Assembly (NCBI RefSeq): GCF_003352085.1
Contig: NZ_CP025804.1
Location: 62,001-126,000 of the forward strand
Direction of reading: 5' to 3'
Source: Sulfitobacter sp. SK012
Lineage (GTDB): Bacteria > Pseudomonadota > Alphaproteobacteria > Rhodobacterales > Rhodobacteraceae
DNA: 64,000 nucleotides
Under the pieces are notes generated by a model. It ran no database searches and was not told where the DNA came from. It saw nothing but the letters and a program-made list of their open reading frames with translations. Positions 28,318-38,473 of the stretch are shown here, piece after piece. The number at the start of each line of letters is the position of its first letter. The first letter of the stretch is position 1. A program made the position numbers and the translations under genes.

Positions 28318-30929
28318 AGTTTGTAGATCAGATCAAGCGCCTCTTTCGGGGTCAGCTCATCAGGCAATATCTCCCCCACAAGCGTTTCTACGGCTGAAGT
28401 CTTAAGGGGCTTCGGCGCTGGCGCAGCAGTTGCAGCGAACAGCGGTAAGTCGTCGATTAGGGTCTTTTGTTTTGCCCCGCCTTCGCGTTCACCCTTTTCA
28501 AGCGCCTCTAGCACGACCCGAGCGCGACTGATCACCGAGACTGGTAAGCCTGCCAGTTGCGCAACCTGCACGCCATAAGACCGATCCGCGGCCCCCTTGC
28601 GGACCTCATGCAAGAAGATCACCTCGCCTTCCCACTCCTTGACGGTGACGGTCGCATTTTCGACGCCGTCTAGTTTTGTCGCAAGTGCGGTCATCTCGTG
28701 GTAATGCGTCGCGAACAGCGCGCGTGCACGATTCACGTCGTGAAGGTGTTCCAAAGTGGCCCAAGCGATGGACAGACCGTCGTAGGTCGCTGTCCCGCGA
28801 CCAATTTCATCCAAGATTATGAGCGCGCGATCATCGGCTTGGTTCAAAATCGCGGCGGTTTCCACCATCTCAACCATGAAGGTCGAGCGACCGCGGGCTA
28901 AATCATCGGACGCACCAACGCGGCTAAAAAGTTGACTGACCAAACCAATATGCGCGGCCTGTGCCGGCACATAGCTACCTATTTGTGCTATCAGCGCGAT
29001 TATCGCATTTTGCCGCAAGAAGGTAGATTTACCCGCCATATTGGGGCCCGTCAAAAGCCAGATACTTGCGCCCTGATCCGCAGTGAGATCACAGTCGTTA
29101 GCGACAAATGGGGTACCTGATTGCCTCTGCAGGGCTTGCTCAACAACAGGATGCCGTCCGCCAGAAATCTCAAACGCGCGGCTATCGTCAACTGTCGGCT
29201 TTACCCAATCCTCTGATACGGCCAAATCAGCCAATGCACATGTTAGATCAAATTCAGCCAGCGCAGCAGAGGTAGCCGCAATATCTGTAGCGTCCAGAAG
29301 AATTGCCCGTTTTAGTGTCTCATATTCACGCTTTTCCATTTCAATCGCATGGTTACCAGCATTGAGAATTTTGGTCTCTAATTCGGACAATTCCACCGTC
29401 GTGAAGCGCACTTGATTTGCGGTTGTTTGGCGGTGAATAAATTTTTCAGACAAGGGTGCAGAAAGCATCTTTTCTGCGTGGGTTGATGTCGTTTCGATGA
29501 AGTATCCGAGCACATTGTTGTGTTTGATTTTCAGAGTCGAAATACCTGTCTCAGAGACAAATTCTTGCTGCATCCGGGCGATGACACTGCGGCCTTCGTC
29601 GCGCAGTTGACGGGATTCGTCCAAGTCCGGCAAATAGCCAGGTGCGATAAATCCGCCGTCACGTGCGAGCAAGGGCGGCTCTGCAATCAATGCCTCGTCC
29701 AGCAGGTTGATTAGCGTATCATGACCCGTCAAGGAATTGACTGCATCCCTCAAAAGATTGGGAAGATCTAACGGTTGCATCATCGTGCTAAGCATGGCGG
29801 CTTCGGATAAGCCGTTTCTGATCGATGTCAGGTCGCGGGGCCCGCCTCGGTCCAAGGAAAGTCGAGAGAGGGCGCGCTCAAGGTCAGGGACATTCCGCAA
29901 TCTTGCGCGAACGTCGCCAACTGGTTGGGATTGCAGGACCCCAAATTCTATTGCTTCCTGACGCCCTAGGATGACATCAAGCGCTCGAGAGGGGCTGGAG
30001 ATCCGGCTTTCCAACAAGCGCCCGCCGCCGGCAGTCAATGTACGGTCCATCACAGACAGAAGGGATCCCGCACGCCCGCCGCTGAGCGCATGGGTCAATT
30101 CCAAGTTTCTGCGTGTAGCGGCATCAATCTGCACAGTGCGCGATTCAGATTCTTTGGTGGGTGCGCGCAGCAAGGGCAATTTGCCTTTTTGTGTGATCTC
30201 TAGATAGGAGATTACCGCGCCCATAGCCGCCACTTCAGGTCGCGAGAATGCGCCAAACGCATCCAGACTTTGTATGCCAAACAGCGTTTCAATCCGTTTT
30301 TCAGCGCCCGCACTATCGAAACTTGCACCTGAAAGTTCGGTCAAAGCGATGGGAAATTCAGTCTCTAAATAACGTAGTTCTTCGAACTTAATGTCCGGAA
30401 TCAAAAGCTCCGACGGAGCAAGGCGCGCAATCTCTGGACCCAACCGAACGCGAGACAATGGCATCACGTGAAACGAACCTGTTGATATATCAACCCATGC
30501 CAGCGCCGCTGCATTGCGGACTTCCGCATAGGCGGCCAGATAATTGTGACGCCGCGCATCAAGCAGCGATTCTTCGGTCAAGGTTCCGGGGGTCACCAAT
30601 CGCACGACATCACGATGAACCACGGATTTATGGCCACGTTTTTTCGCCTCGGCTGGGGTTTCCATTTGTTCGCAGACAGCAACTCGGAACCCCTTGCGAA
30701 TTAGGGTCAGCAAATATCCTTCGGCAGCGTGCACAGGAACGCCGCACATCGGGATGTCGGTACCGTCATGTTTGCCGCGTTTGGTCAGTGCGATATCGAG
30801 CGCTTCGGCTGCTGCTACGGCATCGTCGAAGAACATCTCATAGAAATCGCCCATACGATAAAAGAGCAGGGCACCTTCGTACCCTGCCTTCAATTCTAGA
30901 TACTGCGCCATCATTGGTGTGACGGTCAT
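28296..30929 (-). CDS. mutS: MutS, DNA mismatch repair ATPase
   Basis: 877 residues. Recognises mismatches and recruits MutL. The mismatch-binding motif is in FYRMGDFYEMFFDDA near residue 30. The C-terminal ABC-type ATPase has LLTGPNMAGKSTFLRQ, DDLARGRSTFMVEM (signature) and LDEIGRGTATYDGLSIAWA (Walker B). Start at 30929 (MTVTPMMAQYLELK) has a G-rich Shine-Dalgarno upstream; an in-frame extension to 31106 overlaps maeB and is rejected. Divergent from maeB. Confidence 0.96.
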   Translation of the reverse strand: MTVTPMMAQYLELKAGYEGALLFYRMGDFYEMFFDDAVAAAEALDIALTKRGKHDGTDIPMCGVPVHAAEGYLLTLIRKGFRVAVCEQMETPAEAKKRGHKSVVHRDVVRLVTPGTLTEESLLDARRHNYLAAYAEVRNAAALAWVDISTGSFHVMPLSRVRLGPEIARLAPSELLIPDIKFEELRYLETEFPIALTELSGASFDSAGAEKRIETLFGIQSLDAFGAFSRPEVAAMGAVISYLEITQKGKLPLLRAPTKESESRTVQIDAATRRNLELTHALSGGRAGSLLSVMDRTLTAGGGRLLESRISSPSRALDVILGRQEAIEFGVLQSQPVGDVRARLRNVPDLERALSRLSLDRGGPRDLTSIRNGLSEAAMLSTMMQPLDLPNLLRDAVNSLTGHDTLINLLDEALIAEPPLLARDGGFIAPGYLPDLDESRQLRDEGRSVIARMQQEFVSETGISTLKIKHNNVLGYFIETTSTHAEKMLSAPLSEKFIHRQTTANQVRFTTVELSELETKILNAGNHAIEMEKREYETLKRAILLDATDIAATSAALAEFDLTCALADLAVSEDWVKPTVDDSRAFEISGGRHPVVEQALQRQSGTPFVANDCDLTADQGASIWLLTGPNMAGKSTFLRQNAIIALIAQIGSYVPAQAAHIGLVSQLFSRVGASDDLARGRSTFMVEMVETAAILNQADDRALIILDEIGRGTATYDGLSIAWATLEHLHDVNRARALFATHYHEMTALATKLDGVENATVTVKEWEGEVIFLHEVRKGAADRSYGVQVAQLAGLPVSVISRARVVLEALEKGEREGGAKQKTLIDDLPLFAATAAPAPKPLKTSAVETLVGEILPDELTPKEALDLIYKLKEAAKS

Positions 30930-31061
30930 AAAGGGCCCCCCGGCAAACTTGCGCGACCTTACAAATCCGCGTGCACAGGCGAAAGGCAAAACCGCGTAAG
31001 CTTGAGAGCGGTGGCGCGCTAGGCTAAGCAAGCTGAGTCGGATTTCAAAGGACCTCAACCC

Positions 31062-33320
31062 ATGACCAAGAACAAAGTCACCGCCGAAGAGGCTCTTGCC
31101 TTCCACCTTGAACCGACACCGGGCAAGTTTGAGATAACTGCGACTGTCCCAATGACAACGCAGCGCGACCTTAGCTTGGCCTATTCTCCAGGCGTTGCCG
31201 TGCCTTGCGAGGCTATCGCCGCAAACCCGGAAACCGCTTACGACTACACGAACAAAGGCAATTTGGTTGCAGTCATTTCCAACGGCACCGCGGTGCTAGG
31301 CCTAGGCAATTTGGGCGCGCTGGCGTCCAAGCCGGTGATGGAAGGAAAGGCGGTTTTGTTCAAACGCTTTGCCGACGTTAATTCTATCGATATCGAACTT
31401 GATACCGAAGACACAGATGCGTTCGTCAATGCAGTTCGATTAATGGGGCCAACCTTTGGGGGCATCAACCTCGAAGACATTAAAGCACCGGAGTGTTTTA
31501 TCATTGAGCAACGGCTCAAAGAAGAAATGGACATCCCGGTTTTTCATGACGATCAACATGGAACCGCTGTGATTTGTGCCGCGGGATTGCTGAACGCGCT
31601 GCACATTTCCGGGAAAAAAATCGAGGATGTGCGGATTGTCCTGAACGGTGCGGGTGCCGCAGGGATTGCGTGTCTTGAGCTGTTAAAATCAATGGGGGCC
31701 CGACACGACCATTGCATCATGTGCGATACCAAGGGCGTGATTTATCAGGGCCGAACTGAGGGTATGAATCAGTGGAAATCTGCGCACGCCGCAATGACAG
31801 AAGCGCGCAGTTTGGCCGATGCCATGAAGGACGCAGATGTATTTCTTGGCGTGAGCGCCAAGGGCGCGGTGACACCTGAAATGGTTGAGGGAATGGCGCC
31901 AAACCCAGTTATCTTTGCAATGGCGAACCCTGATCCCGAAATCACTCCCGAAGAGGCGCACGCTGTGCGTGAAGATGCGATTGTTGCGACCGGGCGTAGT
32001 GATTACCCAAACCAAGTTAACAACGTGCTGGGCTTTCCTTATCTGTTTCGCGGTGCGCTCGACATTCATGCGCGCGCCATTAACGACGAGATGAAAATTG
32101 CCTGTGCTCATGCGCTCGCGAATTTGGCGAGAGAAGATGTGCCTGACGAAGTCGCGTTGGCCTATGGTAAGAACCTAACGTTTGGCCGCGATTATATCAT
32201 CCCTACGCCATTTGATCCGCGTTTGATCCACCGTATCCCTCCCGCCGTAGCGCGCGCGGGGATGGACACAGGTGTTGCGCGGCGACCAATCATCGATATG
32301 GACGCCTATGAGGCATCGCTAAAGTCACGGATGGATCCGACGGCGAACATCTTGCGCGGAATCAACGCGCGGGCGCGGGCCAATCAAGCACGTATGATCT
32401 TTGCCGAAGGGGACGACCCGAAGGTATTGCGCGCTGCTGTTATGTACCACCGTGCCGGTTTGGGGCAGGCGGTTGTTGTTGGCCGTGCTGATGATGTTGA
32501 CGCCAAGCTGAAAGCAGCAGGGCTAGGCGGTGCAGCAAGCGAGCTTGAGATCGTTAATGCCGCCAACACCGAGCATCTCGAGACCTACAAGACGTTCTTG
32601 TATAAACGCCTCCAGCGCAAAGGTTTCGACAGTGTAGATATCCGCCGCCTTGCCGCGCGTGATCGCCACGTTTTCGCGGCGTTGATGCTGGCGCATGGTC
32701 ATGGCGATGGCTTGGTCACTGGAGCGACCCGCAAATCAGCGCATGTGCTTGAGCGGATCAACCACGTATTTGACGCAGATGCCGAACACGGTGTGACCGG
32801 CGTGACCGCTTTGCTTCACAAGGGGCGTATCGTGTTTATCGCGGATACGTTGGTGCATGAATGGCCTGACGCCGAGGATTTGGCGAACATCGCTGAAAGT
32901 GCTGCTGGAGTTGCGCGCCACATGGGGCTGGAGCCACGTGTAGCCTTCGTTAGTTTTTCGACCTTTGGCTATCCTGTGTCGGAGCGCGCGGAAAAAATGC
33001 ACCTCGCACCTCGTGTTCTTGATGAACGTGGTGTGGACTTTGAATACGAGGGCGAGATGACAGTCGACGTTGCGCTGAATGCCGCGTCTCAGGCGAACTA
33101 TCCTTTCTCGCGATTGACGGGCCCTGCAAATATTCTCGTTGTCCCAGCCCGCCACTCGGCGAGCATTTCTGTGAAGCTGATGCAAGAAATGGCGGGGGCG
33201 ACCGTCATTGGCCCAATCCTGACGGGCCTTGATAAGTCGATCCAGATTGCATCCTCTACCTCGACCGCGAACGACATCTTGAACATGGCCGTTCTTGCCG
33301 CATGTAAGGTTGGCGGATGA
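31062..33320 (+). CDS. maeB: NADP-dependent malic enzyme with C-terminal phosphotransacetylase-like domain
   Basis: 752 residues. Oxidative decarboxylation of malate to pyruvate, giving NADPH. The malic domain (about 1-420) shows AYSPGVAVPCEAIA, the metal-binding FHDDQHGTA and the NAD(P) loop NGAGAAGIACL. The C-terminal part (about 430-750) is Pta-like (RMIFAEGDDPKVLRAA, GLVTGATRKSAHVLERI) and in this fused class is regulatory or oligomerising rather than an active transacetylase. AAAGGA precedes the ATG. Stop overlaps the kinase ATG. Confidence 0.95.
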   Translation: MTKNKVTAEEALAFHLEPTPGKFEITATVPMTTQRDLSLAYSPGVAVPCEAIAANPETAYDYTNKGNLVAVISNGTAVLGLGNLGALASKPVMEGKAVLFKRFADVNSIDIELDTEDTDAFVNAVRLMGPTFGGINLEDIKAPECFIIEQRLKEEMDIPVFHDDQHGTAVICAAGLLNALHISGKKIEDVRIVLNGAGAAGIACLELLKSMGARHDHCIMCDTKGVIYQGRTEGMNQWKSAHAAMTEARSLADAMKDADVFLGVSAKGAVTPEMVEGMAPNPVIFAMANPDPEITPEEAHAVREDAIVATGRSDYPNQVNNVLGFPYLFRGALDIHARAINDEMKIACAHALANLAREDVPDEVALAYGKNLTFGRDYIIPTPFDPRLIHRIPPAVARAGMDTGVARRPIIDMDAYEASLKSRMDPTANILRGINARARANQARMIFAEGDDPKVLRAAVMYHRAGLGQAVVVGRADDVDAKLKAAGLGGAASELEIVNAANTEHLETYKTFLYKRLQRKGFDSVDIRRLAARDRHVFAALMLAHGHGDGLVTGATRKSAHVLERINHVFDADAEHGVTGVTALLHKGRIVFIADTLVHEWPDAEDLANIAESAAGVARHMGLEPRVAFVSFSTFGYPVSERAEKMHLAPRVLDERGVDFEYEGEMTVDVALNAASQANYPFSRLTGPANILVVPARHSASISVKLMQEMAGATVIGPILTGLDKSIQIASSTSTANDILNMAVLAACKVGG

Positions 33321-34183
33321 TCTGGAATCTCGGCTCAATCAATATCGATAACGTTTACCGAGTCCCGCATCTGCCGGGCCCCGGAGAGACACTTGCCGCT
33401 ACTGACTATTCTCAGGGCCTAGGTGGCAAGGGGGCGAATATGTCGATCGCGGCCGCGCGAGCTGCTGCACGTGTGGCCCATATCGGTGCAGTCGGTCAGG
33501 ATGGGCGCTGGTGTGTTGCGAGACTCCTCGAATACGGCGTTGATACCCCGCATATCGCTGAATTGGGTGGCCCAACAGGTCATGCCAATATCAGTGTGGA
33601 TGAAGCGGGGGAAAATTCCATTGTCCTTTTCCCCGGCGCTAATGTCGCCATCACTAACGCGATGATTGGCGCTGCTTTGACTGAGGCAATGGCGGGCGAT
33701 TTTCTGTTGATGCAACACGAAACCAACGGCCAAAGCTATGCTGCCACCACTGCCCGAGTGCTGGGCTTGCGGATTTGTTATGCGGCGGCCCCTTTTGACG
33801 CAGATGCGGTAGCGACGCTGCTGGACAAGATTGACCTTATGGTCCTGAACGAAGTCGAAGCGGCGCAGCTGGAAAAAGCTACAGGGCAAGACCTCGGGGC
33901 GCTGGGCGTTCGGGATGTGGTCGTAACTTTGGGTGCCGCTGGATGTAAATGGGTCTCTAACAAGGGCACCTTGGCCTTTGATGCCTATCCAGCCAACCCA
34001 ATAGACAGCACCGGAGCAGGTGATACTTTTACCGGATATTTGCTGGCGGGCCTCGATCGGGGCTTGTCGATGCAAGCTTCTATAGACTTGGCCCTCAAGG
34101 CCGGTGCCTTGATGGTGTCGCGGTTAGGCACCGGCGATGTGATCCCAGACCTCAAAGAAATCCAGGATCACTTCGGCTCTTAA
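33317..34183 (+). CDS. PfkB-family carbohydrate kinase (ribokinase-like)
   Basis: 288 residues. Ribokinase/PfkB fold sugar or nucleoside kinase. The N-terminal GSINIDNVYRVPHLPGPGET and GGKGANMSIAAARA match PfkB signature 1, and DSTGAGDTFTGYLLAGL is signature 2 with the catalytic Asp in GAGD. Ribokinase is the closest type (GGKGAN), but ribose specificity cannot be shown. It overlaps maeB by ATGA, an unusual partner, and its stop overlaps the convergent msrA. Confidence 0.88.
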   Translation: MIWNLGSINIDNVYRVPHLPGPGETLAATDYSQGLGGKGANMSIAAARAAARVAHIGAVGQDGRWCVARLLEYGVDTPHIAELGGPTGHANISVDEAGENSIVLFPGANVAITNAMIGAALTEAMAGDFLLMQHETNGQSYAATTARVLGLRICYAAAPFDADAVATLLDKIDLMVLNEVEAAQLEKATGQDLGALGVRDVVVTLGAAGCKWVSNKGTLAFDAYPANPIDSTGAGDTFTGYLLAGLDRGLSMQASIDLALKAGALMVSRLGTGDVIPDLKEIQDHFGS

Positions 34184-34836
34184 CTGGCAAACGGCGCGGC
34201 GCTTCCCCAAAGCTGTTTGACGCGTGCATCTCGGCCACAGGCGTTTCGATACGCTTCATACGCTGAAGCTTGGCGTTTCGGGCCAAACCGGGTCAGGACC
34301 AACTTAGAGCCTCTGTAATAATTCTGATGGGACCCGTCTGCCGGCCAAAACTTCGCTGCGCCCAATATTGGTGTCACGATTTTTTGCCCCAAGGCAGCTG
34401 CGGCATCTGACTTGGCTTTTTCCGCCGCGGCCTTTTGTGCGCTGTCATCGGCAAAGATCGCGGTGCGGTAGCTGTCACCCCGGTCGCAAAACTGACCGCC
34501 TGCGTCTGTCGGATCGACAGAGCGGAAGAAAAGGCTCAGCAGCTGGTCGGATGAAACGATCGACGGGTCGAATGTGATTTGCACGGCTTCATAGTGCCCG
34601 GTTCCGCCCTTAACGACCTGTTTATAGGTTGGGTTTGTGACGGTTCCGCCGGCAAAACCCGATACGGCACCTTTGACTCCCTCAACCTTTTCAAAATCGG
34701 CCTCAACGCACCAGAAACAACCACCGGCAACCGTGAGCGTTTCAAGATCAGCGGCTCTTGCGCCTGTCGCTTGAACGATGCCGCCAAATACGATCAGACC
34801 CGCAAGTAGATACATTTTGATTGTCGCAAGTTTCAT
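34180..34836 (-). CDS. msrA: Exported peptide-methionine (S)-S-oxide reductase MsrA
   Basis: 218 residues. Reduces methionine-S-sulfoxide in proteins. A signal peptide (MYLLAGLIVFGGIVQATGARA, ending near residue 28) implies periplasmic location, unlike the cytosolic E. coli enzyme. Active site GGCFWCVEADFEKVEGV with catalytic Cys40; GGTVTNPTYKQV and YRTAIF are also typical. Start at 34836 has a near-perfect AAGGAGAT; the frame continues open upstream to 35175 without support. Convergent with the PfkB kinase. Confidence 0.93.
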   Translation of the reverse strand: MKLATIKMYLLAGLIVFGGIVQATGARAADLETLTVAGGCFWCVEADFEKVEGVKGAVSGFAGGTVTNPTYKQVVKGGTGHYEAVQITFDPSIVSSDQLLSLFFRSVDPTDAGGQFCDRGDSYRTAIFADDSAQKAAAEKAKSDAAAALGQKIVTPILGAAKFWPADGSHQNYYRGSKLVLTRFGPKRQASAYEAYRNACGRDARVKQLWGSAAPFAS

Positions 34837-35023
34837 TGTAACGATCTCCTTTCCCACAAGCCTGCCGCCGTGTTGGGCGCGACGCAATGTCTGAAAGCAA
34901 ATCTCACGGGGTGGTGATGCTAGTTTACTTTTGCAACGGCTTTGGTCGTTCCGGAGTTCTGACAGGGATGTCTGATCATGCCAGCTGTTAAGATCCACGA
35001 CGAAGTGCTTAGAGAAAATCGAA

Positions 35024-35061
35024 AATAGTGCCCCGGTCAAGAAGCTGACTGGGGCACTATT
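35024..35061 (-). terminator. Strong intrinsic terminator of argG
   Basis: Arms AATAGTGCCCC (35024-35034) and GGGGCACTATT (35051-35061) pair over 11 bases, with an inner GTCA/TGAC extension. On the minus strand the stem is followed by TTTTCGATTTTC. It sits just past the argG stop. Confidence 0.85.
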
Positions 35062-35071
35062 ATCTCTAAAC

Positions 35072-36292
35072 CTAAGATTTGTGGCGTTTATCGCGCGCGG
35101 CCAGCAGTTTGAGGCGCAACGCATTAAGCTGAATGAAGCCGGCCGCATCTTTTTGATCGTAGGCACCCGCATCATCTTCGAATGTCACATGCGCTTCGGA
35201 ATAGAGTGAATAATCCGACCAGCGGCCCACTGTGCGCACATGGCCTTTATAGAGTTTGAGCCGAACGGTTCCGGTTACGTGCGTTTGACTGGCGTCGATT
35301 GCCGCTTGCAGCATGGTCCGTTCGGGGCTGAACCAAAACCCGTTGTAGATCAGTTCAGCGTATTGAGGCATCAGCGCATCCTTGAGGTGCATTGCACCCC
35401 GGTCCAGCGTGATTGATTCGATGGCACGGTGCGCTTCAAGCAACAAAGTACCGCCCGGTGTTTCATATATTCCGCGCGATTTCATCCCAACAAAGCGACC
35501 CTCAACCAGGTCAAGGCGACCGCACCCATGCTTGCCACCCAGCTCGTTCAGTTTGGTCAAAATCGTTGCAGGGGACATTGCAGTGCCATTGATGCTTACG
35601 GCGTCCCCTTTTTCAAATCCGACCTCAACGTATTCGGGCGTATCAGGCGCTTCTTCGGGGCTCACGGTGCGCTGATAGACATACTCAGGGGCGTCGACAG
35701 CGGGATCTTCCAGCACTTTGCCCTCGGAGGAAGTGTGCAACAAGTTTGCATCGACACTGAATGGCGCTTCGCCACGTTTGTCTTTCGCAACGGGAATCTG
35801 GTGCTCTTCGGCGAACTCAAGCAGCTTGGTACGGCTCGACAAGTCCCACTCACGCCAAGGTGCGATCACCTTGATGTCAGGGTTCAATGCATAGGCGGCC
35901 AGCTCAAACCGAACCTGATCGTTGCCCTTGCCAGTTGCCCCGTGCGCAACGGCATCGGCTCCAACCTCTTCGGCAATTTCAACCAAGCGCTTCGAAATCA
36001 ACGGACGTGCGATAGACGTACCCAAAAGATACAGGCCTTCATACACAGCATTGGCGCGGAACATCGGAAAGACAAAATCGCGCACGAACTCTTCGCGCAG
36101 GTCTTCGACATAGATTTCGGAGGCACCCATCATCTCAGCTTTGGCGCGGGCGGGTTCTAGTTCTTCGCCTTGACCCAAATCTGCGGTAAACGTCACGACT
36201 TCACAGCCGTATTCCGTTTGCAGCCACTTCAGGATGATGGAGGTATCGAGACCACCGGAATAGGCGAGGACAACTTTTTTAGGCGCAGACAT
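35072..36292 (-). CDS. argG: Argininosuccinate synthase
   Basis: 406 residues. ATP-dependent joining of citrulline and aspartate in arginine synthesis. The N-type PP-loop is [45 protein letters not shown] and [24 protein letters not shown] are diagnostic. Start at 36292 has AAGGAA upstream; the frame stays open to 36943 but that part overlaps ilvA on the other strand. Single-gene unit, divergent from ilvA. Confidence 0.96.
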   Translation of the reverse strand: MSAPKKVVLAYSGGLDTSIILKWLQTEYGCEVVTFTADLGQGEELEPARAKAEMMGASEIYVEDLREEFVRDFVFPMFRANAVYEGLYLLGTSIARPLISKRLVEIAEEVGADAVAHGATGKGNDQVRFELAAYALNPDIKVIAPWREWDLSSRTKLLEFAEEHQIPVAKDKRGEAPFSVDANLLHTSSEGKVLEDPAVDAPEYVYQRTVSPEEAPDTPEYVEVGFEKGDAVSINGTAMSPATILTKLNELGGKHGCGRLDLVEGRFVGMKSRGIYETPGGTLLLEAHRAIESITLDRGAMHLKDALMPQYAELIYNGFWFSPERTMLQAAIDASQTHVTGTVRLKLYKGHVRTVGRWSDYSLYSEAHVTFEDDAGAYDQKDAAGFIQLNALRLKLLAARDKRHKS

Positions 36293-36362
36293 TGGAGGTT
36301 CCTTTTCGGTTCGACACGCGACGTATCGGGTTTTGTCCGGACGGGCAAGATTGAAGCCTTCG

Positions 36363-36391
36363 TTGACCTGTGCCGAAAGCAGCCCTATCGA
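36363..36391 (+). promoter_or_regulatory. Candidate sigma-70-type promoter of ilvA
   Basis: TTGACC (36363-36368), a 17-base spacer and TATCGA (36386-36391) lie about 28 bases before the ilvA ATG in the argG-ilvA divergent gap. The -35 is good, the -10 only fair. Confidence 0.35.
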
Positions 36392-36418
36392 CAAGAAACA
36401 TAAGGTGCGCAAGGGGAC

Positions 36419-37651
36419 ATGATGACCGATTTCCAGCTTAAGGCGAAGGCCGCGACTCAAGCAATGCGCGACGTTTTTGGCGCGACCCCGCTCCAGCGCA
36501 ACGATCATCTGTCGGATCGGTTTGAGGCAGACATTTGGCTCAAGCGCGAAGATCTTAGTCCGGTGCGGTCTTACAAGTTGCGTGGGGCGTTCAATGCCAT
36601 GCGCAAAGTTATTCCGGAGAAATCTGTTTTTGTATGCGCATCGGCTGGCAATCATGCCCAAGGCGTTGCGTTCATGTGCAGCCATTTTGGTGTACGTGGT
36701 GTCATCTTTATGCCGGTCACAACGCCCCAGCAGAAAATCCAGAAAACCCGCATTTTTGGCGGAGCGCATATCGAAGTGCGCCTCGTTGGCGACTATTTCG
36801 ATAAGACGCTTTCGGCTGCACAAGAGTTTTGCATTCAGGAGGGCGCGCATTTTCTTTCGCCCTTCGATGATGAGGATGTGATTGAGGGCCAGGCATCCGT
36901 TGCGGTTGAGATTGAGGACCAGTTGGCGCGCGTACCCGCTCACATTATCTTACCAGTTGGAGGTGGAGGCCTATCGGCAGGAGTGGTTAGCTATTTTGGT
37001 AAAACCTGCAACTATACCTTTGTAGAGCCTGATGGGGCTCCCAGTCTTGCCAGCGCATTGGCCAAAGGAGAGCCAGTAGATGTCTCACCAATCAACAGCT
37101 TTGTGGACGGCGCTGCGGTTGCAAAAATTGGCGCGCGCAATTTTGAGCGGTTGCGTGGGATTGACCCATCGGATGTGATCACGCTGTCTGAGGATCGAAT
37201 ATGTGTGACCATCACAGAGATGCTAAATGTCGAAGGAGTTGTGCTGGAGCCTGCAGGCGCGTTGAGCATTGAAGCGCTGTCTGAAGTTGCGGACGAAATC
37301 CGCGGTAAGACTGTGGTTTGTGTCGCGTCCGGGGGAAACTTTGACTTTGAGCGACTGCCTGAGGTCAAAGAACGCGCACAGCGCTATTCGGGGGTGAAAA
37401 AATACTTCATTCTACGGATGCCGCAACGACCGGGTGCGCTGAAGGAGTTTTTGGGCATTCTTGGCCCTGAAGATGACATTTGCAGATTCGAATACCTCAA
37501 GAAATCGGCGCGCAACTTTGGTTCGGTCTTGATTGGCATTGAGACGCGCAAACCGGATAGCTTTGGCCCATTTTTGGCCCAACTGGACGCTGCTGGATTT
37601 GCATATACAGACATCACGAATGACGAAACGCTGGCCCAGTTTGTGATTTAG
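36419..37651 (+). CDS. ilvA: Threonine ammonia-lyase (threonine dehydratase)
   Basis: 410 residues. PLP enzyme deaminating threonine to 2-oxobutyrate, first step to isoleucine. The PLP lysine is in [24 protein letters not shown] and the glycine-rich [10 protein letters not shown] hold the cofactor phosphate. A single C-terminal ACT-like domain (about 330-410, [19 protein letters not shown]) marks the short biosynthetic form open to feedback by isoleucine. ATG at 36419 or the adjacent 36422; AAGGGG upstream. Confidence 0.93.
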   Translation: MMTDFQLKAKAATQAMRDVFGATPLQRNDHLSDRFEADIWLKREDLSPVRSYKLRGAFNAMRKVIPEKSVFVCASAGNHAQGVAFMCSHFGVRGVIFMPVTTPQQKIQKTRIFGGAHIEVRLVGDYFDKTLSAAQEFCIQEGAHFLSPFDDEDVIEGQASVAVEIEDQLARVPAHIILPVGGGGLSAGVVSYFGKTCNYTFVEPDGAPSLASALAKGEPVDVSPINSFVDGAAVAKIGARNFERLRGIDPSDVITLSEDRICVTITEMLNVEGVVLEPAGALSIEALSEVADEIRGKTVVCVASGGNFDFERLPEVKERAQRYSGVKKYFILRMPQRPGALKEFLGILGPEDDICRFEYLKKSARNFGSVLIGIETRKPDSFGPFLAQLDAAGFAYTDITNDETLAQFVI

Positions 37652-37660
37652 GAGGCTGTG

Positions 37661-38473
37661 ATGAAGTTTGAAGGTAAAACAGTGATCATCACAGGCGGCG
37701 CGAGTGGCATCGGTGCGGCCCTTGCGGAGCGCGCAACTGAAGCAGGCGCGCGCGTCTGCGTTGCGGATCTTGACTTGGCCGGCGCACAGGCTGTTGCAGG
37801 ACGCATCAATGGTTTGTCCGTCGCGTGTGACGTAACGGACGAAACGCAGATAACCCAAGCAATTGCGCAGACCGAAGCCGCTTTCGGTGATGTAGATATA
37901 TTTGTCTCTAATGCAGGCTTTGGGCGGGGTGATCCGGATCACGCAGCGTCTGCCCCCGACGCCGAATGGATGCAAAGTTGGCAGGTGCATGTGATGGCAC
38001 ATGTCTATGCGGCGCGGGCGCTTTTGCCAAAGATGATTGCGCGCGGATCGGGGCATTTGGTCAATGTCGCTTCGGCTGCGGGGCTCCTGAATCAGATCGG
38101 CGATGCGGCCTATACAGCCACCAAACATGCAGCGGTCAGTTTTGCGGAATCGTTGGCTATTTCTCACGGCGATGACGGTGTGGGTGTATCGGTGGTTTGT
38201 CCGCAATATGTCGCCACGCCCCTTCTGGGCCTGAGTGATCTAGATGCAGATCAAAGTAACTCATTGTTGACTGCAGACCAGGTGGCGCAAACCATAGTAA
38301 TGGGTGTCGAGGCGGATGAATTTATGATCCTGCCGCATAGCCAGGTTGCTGGTTACTACGAGCTACGGGCCCAAGATTCGACGCGCTGGATCAAGGGAAT
38401 GCAACTATTGCGGGCCAAAGCGAAGGCCGAGTACCCTGGCCTAAACGTCCAGGATTTTTATAAGCTGGTTTAA
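37661..38473 (+). CDS. Short-chain dehydrogenase/reductase
   Basis: 270 residues. Classical SDR oxidoreductase: the cofactor loop VIITGGASGIGAALAERA, the NNAG-type motif as SNAGFG, catalytic Ser in VNVASAAG and the YTATKHA (YxxxK) pair. The substrate is unknown. ATG at 37661 has GGAGG five bases before it, overlapping the ilvA stop, so it is probably co-transcribed with ilvA. Its stop overlaps the convergent Hpt gene by three bases. Confidence 0.88.
   Translation: MKFEGKTVIITGGASGIGAALAERATEAGARVCVADLDLAGAQAVAGRINGLSVACDVTDETQITQAIAQTEAAFGDVDIFVSNAGFGRGDPDHAASAPDAEWMQSWQVHVMAHVYAARALLPKMIARGSGHLVNVASAAGLLNQIGDAAYTATKHAAVSFAESLAISHGDDGVGVSVVCPQYVATPLLGLSDLDADQSNSLLTADQVAQTIVMGVEADEFMILPHSQVAGYYELRAQDSTRWIKGMQLLRAKAKAEYPGLNVQDFYKLV

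Noticed and set aside
30461..30476. Third parS-like site in mutS
   Set aside because: Shares the CACGTG core and right half but has four mismatches to TGTTTCACGTGAAACA.
30930..31106. N-terminal extension of mutS
   Set aside because: Overlaps maeB and the added residues are unlike any MutS; the start at 30929 fits the family.
36293..36943. N-terminal extension of argG
   Set aside because: The open frame overlaps ilvA on the other strand and the canonical ArgG start with Shine-Dalgarno is at 36292.
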